Assembly: GCA_949775045.1 (NCBI GenBank)
Contig: OX459095.1
Location: 25,962,978-26,026,977, forward strand
DNA from: Metridium senile
Taxonomy: Eukaryota > Cnidaria > Anthozoa > Actiniaria > Metridiidae
Direction of reading: 5' to 3'
DNA: 64,000 bases
Of the stretch, positions 44,430-55,890 are shown in pieces. Numbering within the stretch: the stretch's first letter is position 1; each line of letters starts with the position of its first letter. The translations under genes were made by a program, and so were the position numbers. The notes beneath the pieces were generated by a model. That model was not told the origin of the DNA. It searched no databases and worked only from the letters and a program-made list of their open reading frames with translations.

Positions 44430-45563
44430 CTGTATCACCGCTAAATGTAATAACAACGCTAAACGTAATAACGTTTTAACGCTAAATGTAATAACAACCC
44501 TAAATGTAATAACGTTTTAAAGCTAAATGTAATACCAACCCTAAAATAATTTATACAGAGTAAAACTCTTTTAAAACCGGTGAAACATACACTAAAATAA
44601 TAGAATAGACAATCGGAAAAAAAGGATTTTGCTATTATTATATATTTAGTTATAAGTTGTTTCACGGTTGTAGTGTTAGTACTCTATTAAAAGAGCCAGA
44701 ATGTCTAAATGTTTGTCGTTTGTTATGTTTAATTTTCTGTTAAATTTCAAATGTAATTCATTTTGCTTTTCTTACTATACGTTATTTGGTTGTTTTTCCA
44801 TTTTTTTTTTTTTTTTTCAAATTTCAATTTTTGACCATGTTTTCAATTTTTTTAACAAGTTTCATCGTCATTCGTGGGCACTCGTGTGTATATACTTTTA
44901 GACAGCATCTTTGAAAACACATACATAATATTCATAATCATTAATTCTAATAATAATAATCATAACCATAACCATAATCTTGATAATGATAATAGTATTA
45001 AAGTTTACAACAATTCATGACTTAATAAAAAGTTGGAAGGAAGTAAATTTAGAATACAAATCTAAGTTCATAGACATTACAATATATAAATCTATAATTT
45101 ATTATTTATTATTAGTAAAGACAATATAATCTATTAATGATAAATAATAGCAATCATTGTTAGTATTTTAATATTAATTTGGATAACAATCAACTATTAC
45201 TGCGGTTTTCGACTTTCTGCGAACTCAGACATTTCAACGGCTCGTTGTGAAATACGTTTTTAGCTGCCGTCAATCAAGGATTTAAAAAGGTGCCGACTAA
45301 TTAGTTTTGATTGACGGCAGCTAAAAACGGGTTTCACAACCAGCCGTGGGAATGTCTGAGTTCGCAGTAAGTGGAAAAACGCAGTAAAATAATGATAATT
45401 AGTATTTTTTACTACTTTATGTAATTTGTATTTTCATTGTTATTACATTTAGCGTTAAAACATTAATACATTTAGCGTTGTTATTACATTTAGCGTTAAA
45501 ACGTTATTACATTTAGGGTTGGTATTACATTTAGCGTTGTTTTTACATTTAGCGGTGATACAC
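44430..45563. mobile_element. TIR element with tandem CGCTAAATGTAATAAC subterminal repeats
   Basis: Ends TGTATCACCGCTAAATGTAA / TTACATTTAGCGGTGATACA. Four to five direct copies of a 16-base motif (variants CGCTAAACG, CCCTAAATG, spacer AACGTTTTAA) lie inside each end, in inverted orientation relative to each other (44437-44545 and 45440-45556). The 1.1-kb interior has no transposase frame and contains the MITE at 45197. Confidence 0.85.
45197..45387. mobile_element. Nested MITE, 191 bp
   Basis: Ends TTACTGCGGTTTTCGACTTT / GTGGAAAAACGCAGTAA. Inner matches are TGCGAACTCAGACATT and TTTTTAGCTGCCGTCAATCA. Hairpin arms are about 85 bp. Confidence 0.9.
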
Positions 45564-46404
45564 CCCCCACAGATATATCAGGGGCAAATTATTCCACGGC
45601 ATCGTTTCATCAAATTATCCGATTTAAATCTTCTTTTTGAAACTGTAATAATGTCAAAATCATACTTATTTATTGCTGGAAGATGTCACGAACGACTTTT
45701 GGTGACATTTCTCGCGGAGGACAATGAGTTTTTCAGCGCTGTTATGTGGTTTGAATTGAACACTTGCCGTCGCAGATCAGATCTTTACCGAAGGAGATTG
45801 ACTTTATTCTGGATGCCCTTGGAGGTCCTTGGAAGTAGAATCATCCCTGATACAGAGACATTTATATGCTTATACTATCTGTCGCTGTCTGAGTTAGTGA
45901 ATAGTAAACTTAAGTTATAATTATTACATTTGTTTATTAAATTTTGTAAAAACTGTAATGTTAACTGGTATTGATTATTAGTAAACGTAAATAAAGAGAT
46001 CCTTCTCCTTTGTTGAAAGTCATTCAATTTGTCACTATTTGTTAGCAATTAGAGACTATTTTGTGGCAAATTCTTAAGCTAAAGAAGATAATAAGACGAC
46101 TTTTCGAACGAGTTAATAATGGCCAGTTACACAGCAATGCTCCAGTGCGATTCTAAACTTATCACGTAACCGTATTCGAGATTCGATCACGCTACTGCAC
46201 GAGCGCTAATCACATGCATGTAATATGACTAAAAACGTACAATTTCGACAAGTTATTGAATATAATGCTTACATATTCGTTTACTGAATAGCTAAGATTG
46301 GGCTGCCTTTGGAATATTATGTAAACAGCTCGCAGCAATTTACTTTTGATACAAACGACTAGTATACTATATATTTTTAATTATCTATTGACTGATGTCA
46401 AGCT
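45564..46404. other. Intergenic with an unexplained 133-codon frame
   Basis: An open frame runs on the plus strand 45519-45920. Its first 45 nt lie in the TIR of the previous element, and its only plausible internal ATG is at 45651. The translation (KSYLFIAGRCHERLLVTFLA ...) shows no motif I recognise. Probably fortuitous. Confidence 0.35.
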
Positions 46405-46490
46405 GAAAACGTATTTTCAAACCATTAGACTCCCACGACAACATGTAAAACTTACAGTAACCAAGCTTTAATATTTAGTAGTTGTAAATA
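46405..46490 (+). repeat. LINE 3' UTR fragment, second copy
   Basis: GAAAACGTATTTTCAAACCA, TTAGACTCCCACG.CAACATG and GCTTTAATATTTAGTA match 44239-44330. The match ends at GTTGTAAATAGT. Confidence 0.85.
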
Positions 46491-46564
46491 GTACAATATA
46501 TATTTTTGATTAGCTATTGACTGATGTAAATATACCGCGGTTGAATAAAGTATTCATCCTGAAT

Positions 46565-46650
46565 TTATTCATACGATCCCGATCCCGATCCCTTATCTGT
46601 GATCCCTGATTCCGGACATTTGATCCCTGATCCCACATCCCTCAGTATTA
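46565..46650 (-). repeat. Right-end-like sequence with GATCCC motifs
   Basis: GATCCCGATCCCGATCCC, TTTGATCCCTGATCCCACAT and CCCTC are, in reverse complement, the subterminal sequence of the CAGGGTCGTGACGAGGGA family. The outermost bases of the TIR are missing. Confidence 0.65.
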
Positions 46651-46885
46651 ACAGAGGATTTTCACAGCTGGTCACAACCAGTATTGTGTTTTTAAGCGAG
46701 CATGAGACTTGTCAGGCTAACAAAAGTTCAATTACTCACCATATTTTGATTAGATCTGTAGATTAAATCATTTGGTAAAATAATGAAGACACTATTTTAA
46801 TATCATCTTAAGTGGTCTATGTCTGAATTTGAAAAAAACAATTTCTACAAAAGCATTTCGGCAAAGTACAAAGATCAACTATTGA

Positions 46886-47117
46886 TACACCTACTTGCAG
46901 TAAGGTTGTCATACAAAAATATACATTTGTTATAAAGAAAATAGAACATTTGTGATTTAGTACGATAGGAATTGATTAAAAGACAAAAGAAGATCACTCA
47001 AGCTGAACTCTCTCTTTTGTCTTTTAATTAATTCCTTTCGCACTAAATCACAAATGTTCTATTTTCTTTGTGACAAATCTTCTATTTTGTATGACAACCT
47101 TCCTGCAAGTAGGTGTA
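46886..47117. mobile_element. MITE/foldback, family A copy 2
   Basis: Ends TACACCTACTTGCAG / CTGCAAGTAGGTGTA. Arms contain AGAAAATAGAACATTTGTGA. The loop GAAGATCACTCAAGCTGAAC and TCTTTTGTCTTTTAATTAAT are shared with 1027-1193. 232 bp. Confidence 0.92.
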
Positions 47118-47139
47118 TACAAATTAGATATATATCTAA

Positions 47140-47255
47140 TACACCTTACTGCAAGAATATTGCCCAGACTTTTATAATTTAGTGGGAGAAGAATTGATTA
47201 CAAGAGAAAAGAAGATCACTCAAGCTTAAATTTTTATTTTGTCATTCCTTTCATA
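47140..47255. mobile_element. Family A copy 3, right half missing
   Basis: Starts TACACCTTACTGCAAG and keeps GAAGATCACTCAAGCTTAAA, then breaks off. It lies 22 bases beyond copy 2 in the same orientation. Confidence 0.8.
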
Positions 47256-47629
47256 ATATTAAATTATTAATGTTATTTTTGTGTAAATGGAACTTGTTAA
47301 TGATTGATGACTATCTTTTTCTATTGTTTGTTTTTTTGATCGAAAAAAAAGTAAATTTTTAGTTAAAATAATATATTTTCAGAGATTTTGAGGAATGCGG
47401 CATCTACATTCAAAAATATTTAAGTGAGCGAACCTCAACCTTTATTGACAAATATTTGATTGCTTTTATTGTCCTCATATGCGCAACATAAATGACGTGA
47501 CGAAAGACTGTTTTTTGTCAGATGTATCTTTATAGTTGCTGACAATTTGATACATCAATATAGTATGCAGATAGATATAGGATAGAAGCGAGGTCTAGAG
47601 AGGGAGAGGGAAGTTTAGTGAACATACTC
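47256..47629. other. Intergenic, no gene seen
   Basis: AT-rich. No feature found. Confidence 0.4.
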
Positions 47630-47852
47630 GAATGATGATGAGTTTGATCATGATGATGATGGTGTTGATAGTGGCTGGGACACACTAATAATGACAATGG
47701 TGGTGATAATGATGTTTATGATGCAGCTGCGGTTGATGATGACGTTGATAATGATGCAGTTCAAGTTGATGGTGTTGATAGTGGCTGGGACACACTAATT
47801 ATGACGATGGTGGTGATTATGATGTTTATGATGCAGCTGCAGTCGATGATGG

Positions 47853-47888
<36 letters not shown>

Positions 47889-48080
47889 CGATGACGTTGA
47901 TAATGATGCAGTTCAAGCTGATGTGGTCGATGGTGGTTGGGACACACTAATAATGACGATGGTGATGATAATGTGTTTATGATGCAGCTGCAGTTGATGA
48001 TGGTGGTGATGGTGGTGGTGATGATGATGATGGTATACTAAAAATGATGATGGTGGTGATAATGGTGTTTATGATGCTGC
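47630..48080. repeat. GAT-rich higher-order repeat
   Basis: Three to four units of about 130-170 bp. Each contains GGGACACACTAATAATGACR, GATGATGTTTATGATGCAGC and GTTGATAATGATGCAGTTCA, separated by (GAT)n of variable length (the longest at 47848-47888). Confidence 0.88.
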
Positions 48081-48184
48081 TGCAATTAATTATATTATTG
48101 AGTACGCTGCTGCTATTGATAACCAAGATTATAATGATGATGAAGAACGGTTGAAAGGTCCAGGTATTTAAAATTTTACGATGC

Positions 48185-48640
48185 CAACTAACAGTCCATC
48201 AAGACTTTAAGACAAGACCATATAGTTCACATTGTGCACCCTGAAGATAGGCTAGCAGTCAGAAAGCTTTCAAAAATAAAAATACAATTAAGTTCTCGCC
48301 GGACACGTACATTTAAAAAGAGCAGAACAAAAACATCTTTTCAAGCTCAAACTAGCGGTACAGCTTTTGATATCAGCAGCTTTTACCGTATTCAATATAG
48401 AAAAAAAAATTACCATGCTATGCAATGACTAACCATCAAGACTTTAAGACAAGACCATATAGTTCACATTGTTCACCCTGAAGATAGGCTAGCAGTCAAA
48501 AAGATTTCAAAAGTAAAAACACAAGTTCTCGAAACGTATACATTTAAAAAGAACAGAACAAAAACATCTTTTCAAGCTCAAAATAGGGGTACCTTTTGAT
48601 ATCAGCAGTTCTTCCTGTATTCAATATAAAACAAAATTGG
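48185..48640. repeat. Tandem duplication, units of about 248 and 208 bp
   Basis: ATCAAGACTTTAAGACAAGA starts both units (about 48198 and 48435), followed by CACCCTGAAGATAGGCTAGC, AAAACATCTTTTCAAGCTCA and TTTTGATATCAGCAG. Copies differ by small indels. No coding function. Confidence 0.9.
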
Positions 48641-49309
48641 CTTTCAAACATGGACTTGAATTAGAAATAACATTCTCATTTAATATTTTCTGACTTTTAT
48701 CTAATACTGTTCGAATAATTAACTAATGATTTAGTTTGTTTTGTTGTTTAGAATCGATACAATACAATGGCATCGCTACGTATACTCACTAACATCATCA
48801 TTCTCATCAAATCAGGCAAGAAGAAAGTTGTGCATTTTTTCTATTTAGTATCTAAATATTTCTTATTTTTCTTAATTCATTATTCTAGTTATTAGAAATT
48901 CTGTTTGTTCAATGTTGTTCAATCAATACAAAATACAACGATAAAATTGATGAATAAGCCACTTACCTTCATAATTATTTTATTCGCTAGAAAAGCTATA
49001 GTGGTTCCCTTCCTTTAGGGTTCGTGCGGTTAAGACGTCAAGTTATGTAAATTCTCTAATTATTTTGTTTCTAAAACAGCAGCTGTAGAAAATAATGAAC
49101 TAGATGATACAAACGATGGCCATGCAAAAATGATTTTCTCTGAAAAAACTCATTATTTCTTAAACAATTTATGTTAATAAAAAGTAAATGTTTGAAAAGA
49201 TAAGAAGTTGTCATGAGAAACGCCTATATTTTTAAGTGTGCTACCATTGATGAAGGAGGGGCGAATAACAAAATATGTATATTATCATATAGTCTTTTGG
49301 TTGACGTAG
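48641..49309. other. Intergenic, no gene seen
   Basis: AT-rich. No feature found. Confidence 0.4.
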
Positions 49310-49640
49310 TGTTTGAGATGGAATGAGATGGAATGAGATGGAATGAGATAGAATGAGATGGAATGAGATGGAATGAGATGGAATGAGATGGAATGAGATG
49401 AAACGGTATGAAATGGGATTAAATGTAATGGGCTCCTGATGAAATAAAATAAAATGGGATGAAATGGAATGAAACGGTATGGAATGGGATGTAATGAAAT
49501 GGGATGAAATCAGGAGAAATGAAACGAGATGAAATAAAATGGGACAAAATGAAATGAAACGGTATGGAATTGGATGAAATGAAATGAAATGGAATCAATA
49601 ATGAAATGAAATCTGATGAAATGAAATGCAATTGAGCTAC
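49310..49640. repeat. (GGAATGAGAT)n and degenerate GAAATG satellite
   Basis: About eight decamers GGAATGAGAT at 49318-49398, decaying into GAAATG/GGGATG/ACGGTATG pentamers and hexamers to 49640. Confidence 0.93.
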
Positions 49641-50519
49641 AAAAAAAATGTGAAAATTCACCAATTCACAACTATGTGTACATCTCGATAATAGTACAAT
49701 AGCTGGTAAAGCCGCAGATTGTGATTACTGTTTGGCTGACACAAAGAACGAACCAAAAATATGAAACGGAGTTTCTTTTCATTCTTGAAAAATAGTAAAT
49801 TAATTAATTAAATACAAGGAATAATATGTAAATAAATTAAAAAGCTGGATATAAAATAAACGAAAAATTGTAATTGGAAAAAAGTAATAAATGGCAAACA
49901 AATGTTAAACATAGGGATTGAATTACATTTCAGGAAATAATGTCAAAGTAAAATAAATGCCAATTTCAAAGTAAAATATAAATGCCGACATTAAAATAAA
50001 TACACCGAACATATTTTATATTAGTAGAATAACATTATATAAACTGATATAATATGATCATCAAATAAAACAGAAATACAAAAGTAAAATAACCGACAAA
50101 GGCGTTTTAATGAAGCGAACAAATTAGTAAACGTGACAGAAAAACGAAAAAAGGATTTAATAAAAAAAATATTTCGTTTGCATCAAAGAATCAGTATATA
50201 GAAGATTATGAAAATATATTAATATTATTATTTTATTGTACTTTGCCTTTTGTAAGGTACCTTTCACTAGCCTTTACCGTTTAAATGTTAAAATAAAATA
50301 TTCATTTTATATTAAAATATTAAAATGCTGTGCAAAATGTGCCAAACGTGTTCAATAATTAATGAAACATTAAGTGAAAAAGAAAATATACCAAGTACAA
50401 GAATAATTCAAATGAGCACAAGTTAAATTATTTATTAAGTCTGGTTCTTTGTTCAGTGCTTTTATTTTGCAAAACGTTTCCTATCATTTTATTGTGCTTT
50501 AGTTCGATGTATAATTGAA
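49641..50519. other. Intergenic, AT-rich
   Basis: Repeated AAGTAAAATAAATGCC-like phrases occur at 49946-50000. No gene seen. Confidence 0.4.
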
Positions 50520-50900
50520 TATTCATCAGCGATTTTTGAAAAAAGTACCACAGTACCTTGTAGATTTAATTGAAAACATACAAAAACGTGCTCTGCGTAA
50601 TATCGATCTTTGCAGGTAAAACTTATTGACAAGCATTACCTGCAGCCCGCAAAACAACTCTTTATATATCGGCGTTCGGAAGCTTCTAGGCGATTCATTA
50701 AGACCGGCATAAGTGTAACAAATCCTCTCTTTAAGCTCATTAGAAATGAGTTAGTAACACCGAATAGAAGATCAAGCCTTGCTTAGAGTTGTAAATACTA
50801 TGCCGGATTGTCAAACATTGTTACCCTTAGATACACACATAGTATATATTATAATCCAAGTCATTCATGTTTAGTTGTGACGATATATATCAAGTTATTT
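50520..50900 (+). mobile_element. Degraded LINE C-terminal fragment
   Basis: The plus-strand reading contains VPQYLVDLIENIQKRALRNI (50546-50605), a motif from the C-terminal half of LINE RT proteins. After a frameshift it continues LIDKHYLQPAKQLFIYRRSE and KTGISVTNPLFKLIRNELV. The 3' end is AT-rich TTTATT. Confidence 0.7.
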
Positions 50901-50962
50901 ATTTATTATTTATTTATACACATTTATATATGTACCGTATTAGCTCGAATAAGCGCCGCATT

Positions 50963-51223
50963 TACAGTGCGACTCGCCATACCGTAGTCACCTACAAAAA
51001 CTTTTGATGAATTTTTGACATTATTTTGACATTTTTTCATTTCAATTGGACCAATTACAGACTTCAAAGTATCTAGAGTCTCCGCCTCTGATCGATATTA
51101 ACTCCGCCTCTCGATATAAACGTGTATCTGATTGGTCCGATTGAGATGAAAAAATGTCAAAATAATGTCAAAAATTCATCAAATGTTTTTGTAAGTGACT
51201 ACGGTACGGCGAGTCGCACTGTA
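50963..51223. mobile_element. Nested MITE with CAGTGCGACTCGCC ends
   Basis: 261-bp palindrome. Ends TACAGTGCGACTCGCC / GGCGAGTCGCACTGTA continue through TACCGTAGTCAC and ATGAATTTTTGACATTATTT for about 95 bp per arm. The terminal TA could be a target duplication. Confidence 0.93.
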
Positions 51224-51357
51224 AAGCTATAATGTTACTCTAGAACAGCATTGGAAATGTATTTTCATCAAAAGCTCTTTTCTTCAGTTCAAAGTAATTA
51301 TACTCCCTAATATTCGTAGTTCTGATCAAGAAGGGGACAGTGCGATCGAGACAAATT

Positions 51358-51503
51358 TAGTAGGAGTAGGATATTCAATTGGGGCGTAAGCTCTGTTTCC
51401 TACTCCCGTCACATCTATATATCCTTTTTTTTTTTTTGTATTAATAGTATTCGTATTGTAATTGTAGTAGTGTGACAAATAAACTAAACTAAACTAAACT
51501 CCG
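51358..51503 (+). mobile_element. LINE/SINE 3' end with AAACT tail, nested
   Basis: GTAGGAGTAGGATATTCAAT with CCTACTCCCGTC, then a T-run, GTAATTGTAGTAGTGTGAC and an AAATAAACTAAACTAAACT tail. It interrupts the right part of the 50934 element. Retrotransposed, orientation plus. Confidence 0.7.
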
Positions 51504-51528
51504 CGTCGCTTATTTGAGTATATACGGT

Positions 51529-51839
51529 GTGCACGTATGTAGCCTGTAGTTCAGTGACTGCTGCAAAAGACCTTAATAAATATATCTATCTATCTATTGA
51601 TCTATCTATCTCATTAAAAAAAACAAAAAACAATTTAATTAACTCGGTGGCACTTCCCCAATATCGTGGAAATATTAATAGTCGACCCACTGTTACCAAT
51701 CAAAACACGACAATTGTTAATTTCCTGCACCTACTAGTCTATACACCAAACCTACTTTAAAAAAAAAAAAAAGAACTAGATGTCTTTATCTTTTTTAACA
51801 ACCTTAAAAAGATTCTTATCATTATGAATTATTGATTTC
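51529..51839. other. Intergenic, short TCTA repeat
   Basis: (ATCT)n at 51581-51612. Otherwise featureless. Confidence 0.5.
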
Positions 51840-52060
51840 CTTTTACGGTTTTCTTCCTTTCTTTATTATTTTGTTTCTTTTTTTCTCTCTCTCTTTCTTT
51901 CTTTCTCTCTTTATTTGGTTACTTTTCTCTCTCTCTTTTTCACTCTCTCTTTTTCCCTTTCTCTCTCTTTCTCTCTTTCGTTCGTTCTCTTTTTCTCTCT
52001 CTTTCTCTCTCTTTTTCCCTTTTTCTTTCTTTTTTTCTCTCTCTCTTTCTTTCTTCCTTT
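51840..52060. repeat. Polypyrimidine CTTT/CTCT tract
   Basis: Almost pure C/T on the plus strand, built of TTTC and TCTC units. It abuts the family F element at 52061. Confidence 0.95.
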
Positions 52061-52725
52061 CATCGGAAAACATAGCTCCGTGATTTTGAACATTTGATAT
52101 TTGATAAGTAGAAACCCGCTTTTAAAAACAATTAAACATCCAGAGAAGCCTTTCACAGCACATTATGATTATATATACTCAGACGACTTACAACTGGCGA
52201 CAAAATAATATATATCATTCAAAGAGTTCTCGAGGCTCTACTGTTCGCTCGATTTTGAATGAGAGTCTTGAAGAGAATGACCCAGAGATAAAGATAACAG
52301 CGATAACAATCAGAATTCTTGAAAAGTACGGTGGTTTTTCCCCCGCATAGTCATGTATTACACATCAAAATGTCCGTAAAAGAATGGTGTTTTCGAAACC
52401 ATGTCTACTTTTTTGAAAGGGTTTGTTTAATTTTAAATTTAGCCCATATTGTAACTTGACATGAGAATAGTCGCACAATCTCTCTTGTAAAAGTGATCAA
52501 ACCGTTAACTTCCAACCCCCAAGAAGTACGTCGTGTACTTTTTGAACGGAAAGTAGATCAAAATCATTTGATAAGGTCAACAAAAGATTGAGGTAGCTGT
52601 TTCCATGGCTACTTTTTTTACTTTTCTGCAAATATTTTGAGAAAAGATCGAAAAACCACGATTTTGTGGCCTGATTTCTACCATTTTGACTATAGCTGAC
52701 CAAATGTTAACACGTCTTTTCCGAT
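52061..52725. mobile_element. Family F element, copy A
   Basis: 665 bp with perfect 10-bp inverted ends CATCGGAAAA / TTTTCCGATG. The interior shares CAGAGAAGCCTTTCACAGCA, TCGATTTTGAATGAGAGTCT, ATAGTCATGTATTA, ATCAAAATGTCCGTAAAAGA and TAGCCCATATTGTAACTTGA with copies at 57720 and 62045. No conserved protein is encoded. Confidence 0.85.
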
Positions 52726-53454
52726 GCTCTCTCTCTCTTTCTTTACTTCCTTCATCTGATCATTAATTTGTCTTTTTGCGTTTTTTTGAAGCGATTTTCC
52801 GGCTGTCCACCCAACTGTCAACTCAACATATGTCATATATAAGATAAAACAATCCAAATAATTTTTGAAGCCTTCATTTTTACACCTAATTGTGAGGTAA
52901 TATAACAAAATAAAAGATATAGACTACACATAAAGTAAACTAACTGAACAACGAGGGATTTTTGCTAAAGAAAAATAGAAAATACTGCAATAGAAATTTT
53001 ACACTAAACACAAACGAATGGTTATTTTACATTAACCAAATTTTGAAGCTTTAAAAGCGATGAAAAAAAAAACAGTTATGGACGTGACAATTAATTTCCT
53101 CTTAATGAGATAATTTCTAAACAAAAAAATTTAAAACAATGTCCCCATTAACAATATCCGGATCTTTAGAATTCGCAATTTGTTTGATTTATTTGTGTAA
53201 TATTTTTGATCCGTTATCACATCAGTAACCGGGTTTTTGTATTTTGAATCGGTACCTTTTTTGTAAAGATTGTCTTCGTGCACACGTATATCTTTAAACC
53301 TATTCCATTTCGTTTAATTGCAGATGTCTTCATTCCACGTTCGAGATTCTGAGGCCTTTACTCTTAGAATTGGAGCAACCCTTGCAACAAGGACAACTTG
53401 TACTAATGTATCTGGATACATAATTATTGTTGTGGATTGGCCATATGTAAAGAT
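52726..53454. other. Intergenic, no gene seen
   Basis: AT-rich. No feature found. Confidence 0.4.
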
Positions 53455-54110
53455 ACCTGCGGTATGCAGGTGTATTACTTGGGATGCCTGTGGTATACAG
53501 TTGCACTGCTTGGGATGCCTGTGGTATGCAGGTGTATTGCTTGGGATGCCTGTGGTATACAGGTGTATTGCTTGGGATGCCTGTGGTATGCAGGTGTATT
53601 GCTTGGGATGCCTGTGGTATACAGGTGTATTACATTGGATGCCTGTGGTATATAGGTGTATTACATGGGATGCCTGTGGTATATAGGTGTATTACATGGG
53701 ATGCCTGTGGTATATAGGTGTATTACATGGGATGCCTGTGGTATATAGGTGTATTACATGGGATGCCTGTGGTATATAGGTGTATTACATGGGATGCCTG
53801 TGGTATATAGGTGTATTACATTGAATGCCTGTGGTATATAGGTGTATTACATGGGATGCCTGTGGTATGCAGGTGTATTGCTTGGGATGGCTGTGGTATA
53901 CAGGTGTATTACATTGGATGCCTGTGGTATACAAGTGTATTACATGGGATGCCTGTGGTATATAGGTGTATTACATGGGATGCCTGTGGTATACAGTTGT
54001 AGTGCTTGGGATGCCTGTGGTATGCAGGTGTATTGCTTGGGATGCCTGTGGTATACAGATGTATTACATGGGGTGCCTGTGGTATACATGTGTATTATTA
54101 TACAGGAGTA
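53455..54110. repeat. 31-bp minisatellite, about 21 copies
   Basis: Unit GGTGTATTACATGGGATGCC + TGTGGTATATA, with variants ATTGCTTGGGATG and GGTATGCAGG that cluster at both ends. The central copies are nearly identical. Since 31 is not a multiple of three, all three plus frames translate to the same rotating CLWYTGVLHGMPVVYRCITWDACGI-type string. Confidence 0.97.
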
Positions 54111-54734
54111 TTAATGTGGTAATGTTTCGGCGACGCGAAAAAAGTAAACAAACTGCAATCCAAAGCTTTGCTTTGAAAAATAGCTTTGCCCTAAAATCAA
54201 AGTAATTTTTTAAAGTTTGTGGAATTAAACTTCAAAATTTGCAAGCGATAAACAAGTTAAGGCAATAATTTTAGAACTGACAGTTTTTTTTAAATTAAAA
54301 TTACAAATAAAGATTTTAGTGAACTTTCAAATGTTCATTGATTATGACTTTATGCAAATATCGTCTATAATTCATTCAAGAATCTTGTATTTGTTTAACC
54401 CAAAATTATAATATCAAGTTCGGCATCGATAATTCACTAGTTTTTTAACGTCTTTTCATGGATGAAGCACAAGCCCAACCAGGCCAGGACATGAAGTGAA
54501 TAATGTCATGATATTGTGATGAAAACGTTCGCTTCAACGTCCTTCCAAGGAACGACTCATAGAAAGAGTTCGCAAATTAAGCCCTGTTGTACAAAAATTA
54601 TTAAAGGGAGGGGTACCTTGTACATTTTATCAAATCATTTGAGCCTCAAGTTTTAAGATTATTATGTTTTAAACTTTTAAAATATATAAATCAGCCTCAT
54701 TTCTTTTAGGTGTAAAGTTTTTTATCGAGTTCTT
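54111..54734. other. Intergenic, no gene seen
   Basis: No feature found. Confidence 0.4.
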
Positions 54735-55175
54735 TTTTAATGATGATGGCGATGGTGGTAATAATGATGATGGTGATGGTGGTAATAATGATGATGGTGA
54801 TGATGGTATTAATGATGATGGTGATGATGGTATTAATGATGATGGTGATGGTGGTAATAATGATGATGGTGATGATGGTAATAATGATGATGGTGATGAT
54901 GGTATTAATGATGATGGTGATGATGGTATTAATGATGATGGTGATAGTGGTAATAATGATGATGGTGATGATGGTATTAATGATTATGGTGATGATGGTA
55001 TTAATGATGATGGTGATGGTGGTAATAATGATGATGGTGATGATGGTAATAATGATGATGGTGATGATGGTAATAATGATGATGGTGATGGTGGTATTAA
55101 TGATGATGGCGATGGTGGTAATAAGGATGATGGTGATGATGGAAATAATGTTGCCGTTATGATGGTGATGATGAT
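54735..55175. repeat. 24-bp minisatellite, about 18 copies
   Basis: Unit AATGATGATGGTGATG + GTGGTAAT, alternating GATGGT/GGTGGT and GTATTAAT/GTAATAAT variants. Divisible by three, hence long M/V-rich and I/T-rich artefact frames. Confidence 0.97.
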
Positions 55176-55472
55176 GATGCAAGTAAAGCTCAAAATGAAT
55201 GAAAATACAACAAAAATCATATCGTTTTTCTAAGTGGTTCGTTCTACACTGCTTTGTTTTGATTTTTGAGAAAACAAAACAGTAGATCAGCCAATCAGAG
55301 CACGTTTATAGTATATAGAGAAATGACCCTCTCTTGACATTACTAGGATCAACAATGAAGAGTTGTGTCAATCATCTTTAGAAGATACAATCAGTTTCAC
55401 TTCATTTTCGTCACTTTTCACATTCACTTGCAGAGTCTTTTTATTCTGGATCTGTGGAATCGGAGATACATG

Positions 55473-55657
55473 CAGTGGTACCTCTAGTCACCCATTAAGC
55501 AGTCACCCATTCAGCGGTCACCCTCTATTAGGCAGCCACAATAAAAACTATTCCTATACCTATTCTATACCTCTATTCAGTGGCCAACCTATATTAATTT
55601 ATTAAAGCTACCACTTTGGAAAGTCCCGAGGGTGACTGCTTAATAGAGGTACCACTG
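55473..55657. mobile_element. Nested MITE with CAGTGGTACCTCT ends
   Basis: Ends CAGTGGTACCTCTAGTCACC / GGTGACTGCTTAATAGAGGTACCACTG, 185 bp. The left half has three near-repeats of GCAGTCACCCATTA. Confidence 0.87.
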
Positions 55658-55663
55658 TAGTTT

Positions 55664-55890
55664 CTAAGATATATGTGGATTAGTTGTTAATTTCAGTCTT
55701 CCTCTAACTCCAGATCTAAAACAAGGACATACCTTGTGATGCTCTCTCCACACAACTGGGGCTTTAAGCGAAGAATAACTCTTGACGTCTTCGTTCGCAT
55801 TGCGAGTTTTCTCTGCAACTCTACGACATTTGACACAGAGAAATGACGGGTATGCATCAGATAGATGATGGCTCAAATCTACCTCCCAAA
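55664..55890 (-). pseudogene. Zinc-finger-like exon remnant, copy 2
   Basis: The minus-strand frame has LSDAYPSFLCVKCRRVAEKT (C-x2-C), then SSLKAPVVWREHHK (W-x2-H). Directly after HHK the DNA reads AAG|GTATGT, a good splice donor, so the apparent VCPC that follows may be intron. Same order of residues as 36164-36340. Conservation between two diverged copies suggests a real exon of the parent transposon. Confidence 0.55.

Larger units (their letters stand above)
50934..51528. mobile_element. ACCGTATT..CGAATAAGCG TIR element, copy 2
   Basis: Ends ACCGTATTAGCTCGAATAAG / CTTATTTGAGTATATACGGT. The interior 51237-51357 matches copy 1 at 17757-17880. It carries two secondary insertions, different from the one in copy 1. 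Confidence 0.85.

Noticed and set aside
45519..45920. 133-codon frame as a new gene
   Set aside because: It begins inside a transposon TIR, has no domain, no splice or promoter context, and length alone is weak support.
47630..48080. Asp-rich acidic protein encoded by GAT repeats
   Set aside because: Stops and frame breaks between units and no start or splice context; a repeat only.
48240..48290. CTGAAGATAGGCTAGCAGTCAGAAAG as a hammerhead-like core in the tandem duplicate
   Set aside because: CUGAAGA, a short stem and GAAA are visible, but the flanks do not pair and the second unit has lost the GAAA (CAAAAAG).
54706..55182. M/V- and I/T-rich frames of 140-158 codons
   Set aside because: 24-bp minisatellite read in frame; no biological signal.
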